Part shown: positions 36,455 through 44,302 of the stretch, in pieces
Position numbering within the stretch: the first letter of the stretch is position 1
How the letters are laid out: every line of letters begins with the position of its first letter
Assembly: GCA_963575745.1 (NCBI GenBank)
Contig: CAUYUJ010017997.1
Span: 153,744 to 217,743, forward strand
Length of the DNA: 64,000 bases
Direction: 5' to 3'
Origin: Prorocentrum cordatum
Lineage: Eukaryota > Sar > Dinophyceae > Prorocentrales > Prorocentraceae
Program-made: the position numbers and the translations under genes
Notes under the pieces: generated by a model
What the model was told of the DNA's origin: nothing
Database searches by the model: none
The model's input: the letters and a program-made list of their open reading frames with translations, nothing else

Positions 36455-37070
36455 GAGCGCACCAACAGGGCTCCGAGACGTCCCCGAGAGCCCCAAGAAA
36501 GGCCAAGAGGCCCCCAAGAGGCCCCCAAGATGGTACACGAGGGGTCCGACATGCCACAAGATCGCTCCAAGACGCCCAAGATAGCCCCCAGACGCCCCAA
36601 GAGGCCTCCAAGAGCACTCCCAATAGGGCCCCCGGAGGCAAAAATCATTGTTTTTCCATAGGTTTTTGAGAGATTTTGGAGCTTCCACCTTTTCGGCTTC
36701 CCGACGCCCCAAGACGGCCCAAGAGGCCCCCAAGATCGCCCCAAGAGGGCCCAAGAGGCACCCAAGAGGGCCCCAAGATGGCCCAAGAGGGCTCGAAGAC
36801 GGCCCAAGAAGCCTCCAAAACGGTCCAAGAGGGCCCCAAGAACGCCCCCAAAGGGGCCCCAGAGAGGGAACACGAAACAACATTTCGAGCCCTCGGCCCT
36901 AAGAAGCCCCTACGAGGCCCCTAAGAGGCCCCAAGAGGCCCCCACGGGGCCCTCAGGAGGCCCCCAAGAGTCCCCCAAGCGGCCCCAGGAGGCCCCCCAA
37001 ATGCCCCCCCGAGCGCCCCAGGAGTCCCCCAAGCGGCCCCAGGAACCCCCAAAGCGCCGCATTGACACCA
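36455..37070 (+). repeat. Composite CCAAGAGGCC repeat, copy 5
   Basis: Same orientation as the other copies. The AT-rich island at about 36,640-36,700 (AAAAATCATTGTTTTTCCATAGG) aligns with the island of copy 1 (ATCATTGATTTTCATTGG). It ends about 90 bp from the retrotransposon's target duplication. Confidence 0.65.
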
Positions 37071-37156
37071 GGCCCTCGGGCAAACGGCAGACATGAGACT
37101 GTATGGGCCGGCGGAATGAGCGAAGCGATTAAATAAATGGAGGCGAAAGGGAGGGC

Positions 37157-37161
37157 GATGG
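37157..37161 (+). other. Target-site duplication, left copy
   Basis: GATGG directly outside the 3' LTR, identical to 53,049-53,053 outside the 5' LTR. Five bp is the usual length for copia-type integrases. Confidence 0.8.
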
Positions 37162-37430
37162 AGTCGAAAGTGAGCCTGGTAACTCAAATAGCATCCGATT
37201 CCATGATAGACATCGGATGACAAATAGCGTCCATCGCTCTGCTGTGGTAGTACAGTATGAGGGGTGGACGGATAAGATAGGATAAGATCGATGTAATGAT
37301 CTTTCCAGCACATAGCGAACACTCGCGGTGTCCGGGCAAATAGGGCGCGCGTGCCTTGGGCCAAAGGCAACGGCGCGCGCGAGCTATGCTCCCGATACTA
37401 TAACATATCCCAAAGACCTGCCCTTAAAGT
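37162..37430 (-). repeat. 3' LTR (longer form)
   Basis: 269 bp. Blocks 37,162-37,191 and 37,308-37,430 match the 5' LTR; 37,192-37,307 is absent there. On the coding strand the extra part carries ATG TGC TGG... (from about 37,313) that stays open and enters the gag frame at YLSYQAHF. The longer form is therefore probably ancestral, with the gag start codon inside the LTR. Confidence 0.88.
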
Positions 37431-37796
37431 CGGGAGGGGAGGAGACGGAGAGCATAGTCGCACGCAAAGGTCGCGCGCACGACTGTTTGCAAAAAAGAAA
37501 ACAGTGCGTACAGTCTGGCCTAACACCAGACTGCAAGGCGAGTTTCCTCGCAAAGTATTTCACGCAAATACAAGACAGCCCCTTCAAACAATGAAGGGCT
37601 ATCGGCTCAGTTAGAGGTAAGCCAAACAGGCCATACCTCACCAAGCAAATGTGTATTAAGGCAAAGAGCCTGAGTTGTACGAAGCCGGCTCGTTGCCAGG
37701 CGTGAAATATAAGGCTCGTTTCCGAGCAACTAGAGGGGCGCCTTTATAGTAGGCGCCCGTGCTGGCAAATTGGACCGCGAGGGCAACAAGGACAGA
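37431..37796 (-). other. 3' untranslated region of the retrotransposon
   Basis: It lies between the RNase H stop and the 3' LTR. It holds two perfect GNRA hairpins (37,538-37,551 and 37,714-37,727) and a longer hairpin GGGCGCC-TTTATAGTA-GGCGCCC at 37,736-37,758. No polypurine tract is seen on the coding strand next to the LTR; the purine run (GGGAGGGGAGGAGACGGAGAG) is on the other strand, which is unusual. Confidence 0.6.
37736..37758 (-). other. 7-bp hairpin near the 3' end of the element
   Basis: Plus strand GGGCGCC, loop TTTATAGTA, GGCGCCC. It lies in the 3' untranslated region, just after the last coding stop, and differs in loop and stem from the GNRA family. Possible RNA processing or packaging role; inference only. 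Confidence 0.5.
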
Positions 37797-38504
37797 CTAA
37801 AATTGATTAGACTTAGGTTTGTCTCTGTCCTCGGGACCCCGAAAGGGAACAAATTGCTTCACGTCATACTTAAATGACTGAGTGCCTGACATCACTTCCA
37901 GAAGCAGCTCCCGATCGATGCTTCCCTTTGTATGCCCATCTGCGGTCATATCCCTAGTATCACACCATTGCACATTATGTACTATACCTATATCCATGAG
38001 CTCACGTATCCAGCTGATATGTCCAAGCAGAGTCCGTTCTGTAGGTATTTTGAGATCCCTGCTTGATAAAGATTTGTAGACGGACTCGGCGTCTATGGTA
38101 AGAGAGACTTTGATAGCTAGGCCTCCAACTTCACGCATGTCTCGTAGTTGTCGTGGAGTCAAAGCTCCTGCCTTAAGCTCGTGGAGAGTAATGAGCGTAG
38201 GGTAACACTCATCAAGGTTATGTGCGGCTGCAAGTGCCTCCGCAGCATAACTGGACCTCACCTGTAATCGGTGTGATTTGCATAGTCCGTCACAGAGGTG
38301 AACGACGGACTTGCCTTGAGGCGAGTTTCCTCGCCGTAGTACGTTGGCCCCGCGTATGCCGTAGCCCTTGGTCTCGTCATCCTCCTCCCCGGTAAGCTTC
38401 CGATACCCCGAATCGCTATGGATGTCAACTTCATTCGTCGGCTTCATCCGAGGGAAGGTGATACGTTTCGGGCTGCTGATCAGCTTTCGCGTCACAGCAT
38501 TCAA
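37797..38504 (-). CDS. Polyprotein part 10: RNase H
   Basis: 235 codons from a TTG; it continues part 9 directly (LNAVTRKLISSPKRI follows SPPICKSDV). Copia RNase H catalytic residues are in place: Asp31 (HSDSGY), Glu90 (SSYAAEALAAAH), Asp139 (LTIDAESVY) and Asp190 (DTRDMTADGHTKG, the family's LAD-x-TK block). It removes the RNA strand during reverse transcription. Normal stop at 37,797. Its frame contains one GNRA hairpin with a 6-bp stem (38,320-38,335). Confidence 0.9.
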   Translation of the reverse strand: MNAVTRKLISSPKRITFPRMKPTNEVDIHSDSGYRKLTGEEDDETKGYGIRGANVLRRGNSPQGKSVVHLCDGLCKSHRLQVRSSYAAEALAAAHNLDECYPTLITLHELKAGALTPRQLRDMREVGGLAIKVSLTIDAESVYKSLSSRDLKIPTERTLLGHISWIRELMDIGIVHNVQWCDTRDMTADGHTKGSIDRELLLEVMSGTQSFKYDVKQFVPFRGPEDRDKPKSNQF

Positions 38505-40504
38505 ACGTCCGACTTGCAGATTGGTGGGCTGTTGAATTTTCTGAAGAGAGAGACCACGTATACCATGAGCCAGATTTGGGTAAGAAGGGCATAGGCGAGG
38601 GCTCCTCGCAGGCTGACGAACATGTCGGTAATGAGTTTCGTGGCTTTGGCATCGGCCGCCGCTCCTGTAAGTTCTGGGTGTGTGATAGGACGTAGTTGTT
38701 TGATATACTCGTCCTGGTCCATGATCACATCTCCTTGATCATTCTTAGTGTAGCGAACGGCGCAGTTCGTATATGTGTGCTTGTTGAGCTTGCATTTGCC
38801 AAACACCTTTTCGACACGTTGTACATAGTCGTCTATATTTTTCTCTAGACCTGTCATGTTAATATCATCGACATGTTTTGCCGTCAGAAGGTCTTGGCTG
38901 AATTCAAATTCAGGATCGTAGCTGGTCGGTGCAAGTCCTATAGCTCGTGTGGTCGTACGAAGTTTGAGAGAGAACGCTCTTGGAGCGTCCTTTGTACCCG
39001 TTCCTGGTTTGAGGCATCTAAGACAGTGTCGACTTTCGTCGTAGGATGAGAAGCCGGGTAATGTACGAAGTACCTGAGCACTTCCTGGTGGAAGAGTAAA
39101 GCAAACCATGCGAGTTTCCTCGCCGGTGGCATGGGCAAGTTCCTCATAGGTCAAACCCTTGAGGAACGCCTTATCGATATCCATGGATGCTAAGATCCAC
39201 TCTGGATGGCATGCCGCTTCACTTGCCAGGAGTCGTTGGGACTGCCTTCGGGCGGTTCCCGAAAATGTTTCCACATCAAAATCCTCAATATCCATAAATC
39301 CACGCAGGACCAGTCTGAGACGAATGGTTTTAACGCTCTCGGTACCCATCTTTACGAACTTCCACTTGTATACATACCTGGATGTCATGATGTTGGAAGC
39401 TTTGGATAAACCATACATCTCAAAGCATCGGTTATCAATCCAGATTTTGAGCTCAGTATACAAAGCTTCACTAACCTCCTTTGGACGTGCTGCTATGTCG
39501 GCTTTGGTCAGTAGATCATCTTCTTTGACAACCACAGCACGTTTAGCAGCAGAGGATACATATACTCTCATCGTTGCGACCATATCGGTATCGAGCTGTG
39601 CAAGTTGAGTCTGATCCAACACTATTTTTGACACTTCTGATGTAAAGCATAATTCAACGTAAGGACCATATTCATCACTGTCAAGAGAGTAGCTCTCGTC
39701 GGTTGTGGTTGAACAAAGAGAGACTAGACAGGACTCACGTGATTTCGGCTCGTCTCCGAGCATATCTGATGATATAATATCATCTTCGTCCATAAATGCT
39801 GAAACCAAAACACATTGGTCGGGCAGCATAGTTGTTGGGACGCAATAAAGATAATAATCGGTAATCGTCGTAGGATGAAGGTCCATACGTAGCTCGTCGT
39901 ACCACTCTTCCAGCATCATAGCTTCGATATTGTGTTCCTCATTTTCCTCATAGATTGTCGACAGACGGCCTTCACTCGGCGATGAAGCATCTGGTGTGTC
40001 TGGAGAAGGCCTGTTTCCAGGCGACTCGTGTTCTCCAGACGTGTTGCTTGAATGCTGATATTTAACCAAATCGTCGTGAAATCCTAAGGAAGGGACACGT
40101 GAAGTCAAGCATTGAATAAGTCTGGAGTGAGTGCTACCAGTGATCTGAGAAATGTTTAAGCCGGTGCCCACACATTCGTAATAGTGGAACGCCGGGCTGA
40201 TGTCGTTGTCATAGTGGATCAGCGTAGACCCGGTGGCGTACTTTACTGCAGGTAGGCTTGACACACTCTTAGCCAATCGAACTGCTACTACATGTTCTAC
40301 TCGGAAGTAATTTCGCACGAGATACTGTAGTGCTAAGTGTACGCGCGGGTGAAACTTGCTGTCGTCTGACAGATTAAGGTTTCCCTTGTAATCGGGGATA
40401 TAACCGAAAACTTTGGCAGGTTTCCCTGCGCTGAGGTGTGCCACATAAGCAAGGACGGTTTGCATGGCCATATTACCATGCCAAGTTCCCGCGTGAGGAG
40501 ACAT
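38501..40504 (-). CDS. Polyprotein part 9: copia-type reverse transcriptase
   Basis: 667 codons. An N-terminal region (HPRVHLALQYLVRNYFRVEHVV) links integrase and RT, then comes an acidic variable stretch. RT is recognised from about residue 340: IMTSRYVYKWKFVKMG (copia fingers block), ILASMDIDKAFLKG (first catalytic Asp, about 440), LKPGTGTKDAPRAFSLKLR, and AKHVDDINMTG (about 543), the catalytic Asp pair with His in place of the usual Tyr/Phe of YVDD. It copies the RNA into DNA. The last part (LRGALAYALLTQIWLMVYVV) leads into RNase H; a TGA at 38,501 follows a -1 type change in a T run (GTTTGAA), consistent with loss of one T. Confidence 0.92.
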   Translation of the reverse strand: MSPHAGTWHGNMAMQTVLAYVAHLSAGKPAKVFGYIPDYKGNLNLSDDSKFHPRVHLALQYLVRNYFRVEHVVAVRLAKSVSSLPAVKYATGSTLIHYDNDISPAFHYYECVGTGLNISQITGSTHSRLIQCLTSRVPSLGFHDDLVKYQHSSNTSGEHESPGNRPSPDTPDASSPSEGRLSTIYEENEEHNIEAMMLEEWYDELRMDLHPTTITDYYLYCVPTTMLPDQCVLVSAFMDEDDIISSDMLGDEPKSRESCLVSLCSTTTDESYSLDSDEYGPYVELCFTSEVSKIVLDQTQLAQLDTDMVATMRVYVSSAAKRAVVVKEDDLLTKADIAARPKEVSEALYTELKIWIDNRCFEMYGLSKASNIMTSRYVYKWKFVKMGTESVKTIRLRLVLRGFMDIEDFDVETFSGTARRQSQRLLASEAACHPEWILASMDIDKAFLKGLTYEELAHATGEETRMVCFTLPPGSAQVLRTLPGFSSYDESRHCLRCLKPGTGTKDAPRAFSLKLRTTTRAIGLAPTSYDPEFEFSQDLLTAKHVDDINMTGLEKNIDDYVQRVEKVFGKCKLNKHTYTNCAVRYTKNDQGDVIMDQDEYIKQLRPITHPELTGAAADAKATKLITDMFVSLRGALAYALLTQIWLMVYVVSLFRKFNSPPICKSDV

Positions 40505-43500
40505 TCGATGTATAGTGTGTGACGAGCATCAGGATACATCACAATTACCTCACGAGATCCTGCCTTGACAACAATATGTCCTCTTTCAGGCACATTTCGG
40601 ATCACCGGGAATGGGCCATTCCAGCCTCCATGGTCGTCCTTGGTGGCAGTAGGTCGGTGGTAATCGACCAAATCCCCTGATGAGTAGAGGCGAGCACCAT
40701 CAGGAGTCGTCTTAGCCCTAAGAGCCCGATTTGTCTTGGCCACAGCAGTAGCCTGAGTTATAGCTTCTAGGCTGACTTCCCTTACACGACGTTCTCGTTC
40801 GTGTCCTGAAGTCTCGGGCCCCTTGGGAAAGTCAAGGGTATCGAGATCAGGGGGGAAAGAAGGCTGACGTCCTGTGTGTGCCTGATATGGCGATACTCCG
40901 TTATAAAACGTAAACGCATTAGTAACGAAGATGCCTTCCGCCAATACTCTAGTGAATGCAACAGGGATGTGGTGTCTATTCAATTCTTCCTCAATCATAT
41001 GGAGGACGCCTCTGAGAATGCCGTTTCGTGACTCAATTGAAGTCGCGTGTTGGCCAGGTGCTCGGATACGAAGTTCCGCGCCCTTATTGGCCATCATGGT
41101 TTTAGCGGCATCGTTATTCAGGGCGCCTTCTCCGTCTGAGTATAAAACTTTGAAGGGTCCGCGATAGGCAATCCAGCAGTAGTGGTAGGCGTCGATGATA
41201 GCGTCGCGTTCTCTGTCGGAAATTTCGAGGCCTGCTGCCAGGCGAATACAACGATCCATAATATGAAATATGGTCCGTTTCTTGTAAAACATGAGGTCCA
41301 TTCCCCCTTCATCGAGCCAGTTACCAGGAAGGCTCACCGATGGTAGCGTTGAGTTTCCTGGACGTTCCCATGCTCTGCATTCCCGACAGGTATCGCAAAC
41401 TTCCTTGATCATGTTCAGTCGAACGTTATCAAGCCCCACCTTTTCGAAGATTAGCCTCATCTTTGGCTCCTTCGCATGATGCCATCGCAGATGCAGTTTT
41501 CGGAGTTCCTTTTTCACGACATGGGGTTCGTGACTACGGAGACTCTGTAGACTGTGTTGGATGTCGAATCTCGTCCAGCCGGGTAGTCGTGGAGCCCCAG
41601 AGCCGGTGGAGGCAAGAGGGTTCCTTGTAGCTCTCCGTAGTTGGTCCCCTGTGTTAACTGCGTCTGGAGGTGGTGGTACGCCTTGTAGACGGCCGCGGCG
41701 GGCCGCTACCTGTGGCGCTTCGCTAGAAGACGCAGAAGGCGTGTTTCCACGCTCGGGGGCGTCTCGTAGCATGTCGTAGCTGCTGGCACCAGATGTCGGA
41801 TCGACGTTGCCGAAGGATCGTGGTCGTGGTGGCCTGGCGTGTGCGCCTTGACGGCCACCTGAAGCTGAAGCTTGGCCCTCACCAGGTTTAGGTAAGGGTT
41901 TCCACCAAGCTGGCACGGTTTTGCCTTCGGGGTCGTGGTCGTCTGGTAGTTTAAATGGTTCAGCAAAACGACATTTACCAGGTTCGGTATCGAGGTGGTT
42001 CTTAACACCCTTGCTTCTCGTAAGATCCCTCTGACATGCTGGACATGGCCAATATACAGAAATGGAATCACGATATTTACATTGCGTAGGGTCTCTGTTA
42101 TGGCTAGGACTGTCCTTTCGAACGTTGTCGATGCATGCCGGGCAAGTAGCCACCTTTGGGATGATACGATCATCGATGCGTCTCATACCTTCGCCTGGTT
42201 CGGCTTGATCGGGAAGGTCTGCAGGATAAGCATGTGCGGTACTTATAGGCGCGTTTCCGCGCGTGGTGTCAATGGCTTTCGCCAAATAGACGGCTTCCAC
42301 GAAGGCAGACTGCAGTCGTCGAGTGTATTTTTGTGCCAGTGAAAGCTCTGTATTGCACGGTTGTGCGTGCACATGCTGACCGTTGCATTTGAGTCGCTCA
42401 AAGGGTTTAAGAATTGTCTCGTCGTTGCTGGTGATATTTGTCGGCTTCTTAATATAGTCACCAGTCGTATCTTTAAGTCCCGTAGCGCATTGGTCAAAGC
42501 GCACGGTTGTAATGTGTGGTCGGTTGGCAAGCTTCGTCCATGGAGAAATATCATCCACCCATGTTCCTGTAGGTTGTTCGCGTATAAACCACCTCCGAGC
42601 GTCATCTTGGGTTACAGCAATTTTACCACAATAAGTTATGTGTGGTAAGTCTTCTTTATGGTGCTGTTCCCAAGTGTTGTAGTTGACTTTGTAGTTGTAG
42701 TAGGATGGTGGTCCTGTGGTGCGGCAGCTGGGTTGCAGCATGGCAACTCGTACGTAGCATATAGCAAAGTAATGATCTATAACCTGCTGCACCGAGGGGT
42801 CTCCCAGGTCGACATATGTAGTCTGGTCCAGGTTGCCGCCTGAGGAAAGTCCCCTTGAGAAGGCAAGCTCTGAGATGCCACCCTCACCGCCACAAAGCTC
42901 CAACATATCCACGCAGTTGTTATGACCATAGCATAGCGTAGCAACTATGCTGTATATGTTAGCGCGTGTGTCGGGCATAGATGTGGGGAGGGCAAGGAAC
43001 AGGTCATCGTCCTCGTCGGAGCTCATCAGCTCAACAGGGACGTCAGTACTCCAGGTTGCCATAAGATCCTGTCCGAGTCCTGACAAGTCGTCGCCGCAAT
43101 CATCGTTTCCGTCTTCAACGTGCTTTTTAATGCGGCGAGGCTTGATGCCTGCTTCCTTTTCGGCTTTGAGCCTCTCCTTCTGCTTTATACGCGACTCAGT
43201 GGGCAAAGCTTGCTCGTATTGTTCGTCGGTCTGTGTACTCATTGTCGCGGTTGAATGGGTACATGCGTCAATCGCCAGAGTCGGGAGGGGGAGAGAACAG
43301 TCATCTATGATGACGCGTCGATGTTTCTGTGGTGATTGAGTCGGCTCGTTTCCGAGCAAGACCGGTTCCTCGGGTTGCCAATACAACCGAGCACTGATGT
43401 TGGCAACCCCTGCAGGTAATGGTGCATGCCAATCATAGCCTGTTGGTTGATCGGTAAGTGAGATATCCTGAATAACCGCATTGGTATCCAGGTTGATTGT

Positions 43501-43938
43501 TACACGGCGGATGACTTCAGACCATTTTGGTCCTCCCTTATTAGTCGTCACGTAGTGACGGGTGTTATGGTCTGTACGTGTATACGTATTCAAGTATACG
43601 GGCACGTTTCCGTGCGTGGTGGTGCTTCCCAGGATGTTGTCGTTCAAGTGGCGGATGAGTGTAGTACGTGTCTGAGCTCGCCATTCAGCATGCCGCACTG
43701 TATGACCGTACCAATCCAACACATGTTGTGGTATTGCCTGCTTACAGGTACATGCCCACAGCTTCGAGCTAATCGGTATTGATGATGCTACCTGCATATA
43801 AGTACCGTTTGGTGTACTGTCTTGCATATTGAACCGAATACCGAAGTGACACAAACGCATCCGTATTACTGACAACTTTAGATCTTCCAACGGTATCACG
43901 TACTGGAGATAACTTCCAAACATATCCTGGGGGACCAA
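40333..43938 (-). CDS. Polyprotein part 8: methyltransferase-like domain, zinc segment and integrase
   Basis: 1,201 codons. Residues 330-520 resemble a C5-cytosine methyltransferase: DMLELCGGEGG (SAM-binding motif I), LQPSCRTTGPPS at the place of the catalytic PC loop, IREQPTGTW at the ENV motif, then RFDQCATGL. The loop reads PSC in place of PC, so activity is uncertain. At 590-670 are CPAC pairs and CPACQRDLTRSKGVKNHL, a zinc-binding stretch. The integrase follows: HLRWHH...CDTCREC (HHCC) at 820-855 and a DDE core with Asp in GGMDLMFY (about 881), Asp in LYSDGEGAL (about 930) and Glu in SIESRNG (about 967). It inserts the cDNA. A -1 change at about 40,500 leads to RT. No perfect hairpin lies in the integrase part. 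Confidence 0.85.
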   Translation of the reverse strand: MVPQDMFGSYLQYVIPLEDLKLSVIRMRLCHFGIRFNMQDSTPNGTYMQVASSIPISSKLWACTCKQAIPQHVLDWYGHTVRHAEWRAQTRTTLIRHLNDNILGSTTTHGNVPVYLNTYTRTDHNTRHYVTTNKGGPKWSEVIRRVTINLDTNAVIQDISLTDQPTGYDWHAPLPAGVANISARLYWQPEEPVLLGNEPTQSPQKHRRVIIDDCSLPLPTLAIDACTHSTATMSTQTDEQYEQALPTESRIKQKERLKAEKEAGIKPRRIKKHVEDGNDDCGDDLSGLGQDLMATWSTDVPVELMSSDEDDDLFLALPTSMPDTRANIYSIVATLCYGHNNCVDMLELCGGEGGISELAFSRGLSSGGNLDQTTYVDLGDPSVQQVIDHYFAICYVRVAMLQPSCRTTGPPSYYNYKVNYNTWEQHHKEDLPHITYCGKIAVTQDDARRWFIREQPTGTWVDDISPWTKLANRPHITTVRFDQCATGLKDTTGDYIKKPTNITSNDETILKPFERLKCNGQHVHAQPCNTELSLAQKYTRRLQSAFVEAVYLAKAIDTTRGNAPISTAHAYPADLPDQAEPGEGMRRIDDRIIPKVATCPACIDNVRKDSPSHNRDPTQCKYRDSISVYWPCPACQRDLTRSKGVKNHLDTEPGKCRFAEPFKLPDDHDPEGKTVPAWWKPLPKPGEGQASASGGRQGAHARPPRPRSFGNVDPTSGASSYDMLRDAPERGNTPSASSSEAPQVAARRGRLQGVPPPPDAVNTGDQLRRATRNPLASTGSGAPRLPGWTRFDIQHSLQSLRSHEPHVVKKELRKLHLRWHHAKEPKMRLIFEKVGLDNVRLNMIKEVCDTCRECRAWERPGNSTLPSVSLPGNWLDEGGMDLMFYKKRTIFHIMDRCIRLAAGLEISDRERDAIIDAYHYCWIAYRGPFKVLYSDGEGALNNDAAKTMMANKGAELRIRAPGQHATSIESRNGILRGVLHMIEEELNRHHIPVAFTRVLAEGIFVTNAFTFYNGVSPYQAHTGRQPSFPPDLDTLDFPKGPETSGHERERRVREVSLEAITQATAVAKTNRALRAKTTPDGARLYSSGDLVDYHRPTATKDDHGGWNGPFPVIRNVPERGHIVVKAGSREVIVMYPDARHTLYIECLLTRELGMVIWPCKPSLLMWHTSAQGNLPKFSVISPITRETLICQTTASFTRAYT

Positions 43939-44263
43939 ATACTATGATCTTCATGCGGAGTTTCTTGGCTTTTATCAACAGGTTCTGGATACGTGACCAA
44001 TGTGGGGCCACTCTCTTTCCTGGAGTTCGTACGTACCAGTCACCCGGAGTACTAATCCATATGAGAGTGTAATCTCCACTGATCACCGCACCTAGGTAGT
44101 TTGTGCCCACGCTTGTCATAAGTTCGTTGTGGGAAATGCGATCACAAATATATCCTCGTGTGCGAAGGTCGGCACAGGCCTCCCTCGTATCTTCAATGAC
44201 AAAAGCCCTCTTACTAAGGCAGGTTACCCCGCTGTCCTTGTTACCCCCCGGCTTTTCAGCCAA
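43769..44263 (-). CDS. Polyprotein part 7: unassigned globular domain
   Basis: Same frame as part 6, separated only by the TGA at 44,303, so it probably continues that protein. The sequence is compact and well mixed: YTLIWISTPGDWYV, a basic stretch, LRMKIIVFGPPGYVW. A +1 frame change at about 43,890 leads into part 8, where LSVIRMRLCHFGIRF and GTYMQVASSI follow and look like the same domain. Beta-strand and Pro-Pro pattern suggest a Rossmann-like fold, but I do not recognise the family. Confidence 0.6.
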   Translation of the reverse strand: MAEKPGGNKDSGVTCLSKRAFVIEDTREACADLRTRGYICDRISHNELMTSVGTNYLGAVISGDYTLIWISTPGDWYVRTPGKRVAPHWSRIQNLLIKAKKLRMKIIVFGPPGYVWKLSPVRDTVGRSKVVSNTDAFVSLRYSVQYARQYTKRYLYAGSIINTD

Positions 44264-44302
44264 CAGGCAAGACGACGAGGGGGCGACGTCGCCCTGCCAT
44301 CT

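Noticed and set aside
38498-38506. Programmed -1 frameshift sites in the retrotransposon
   Set aside because: The junctions lack a canonical X-XXY-YYZ slippery heptamer, so simple indels or sequence errors are as likely; left as an open question in the polyprotein finding.
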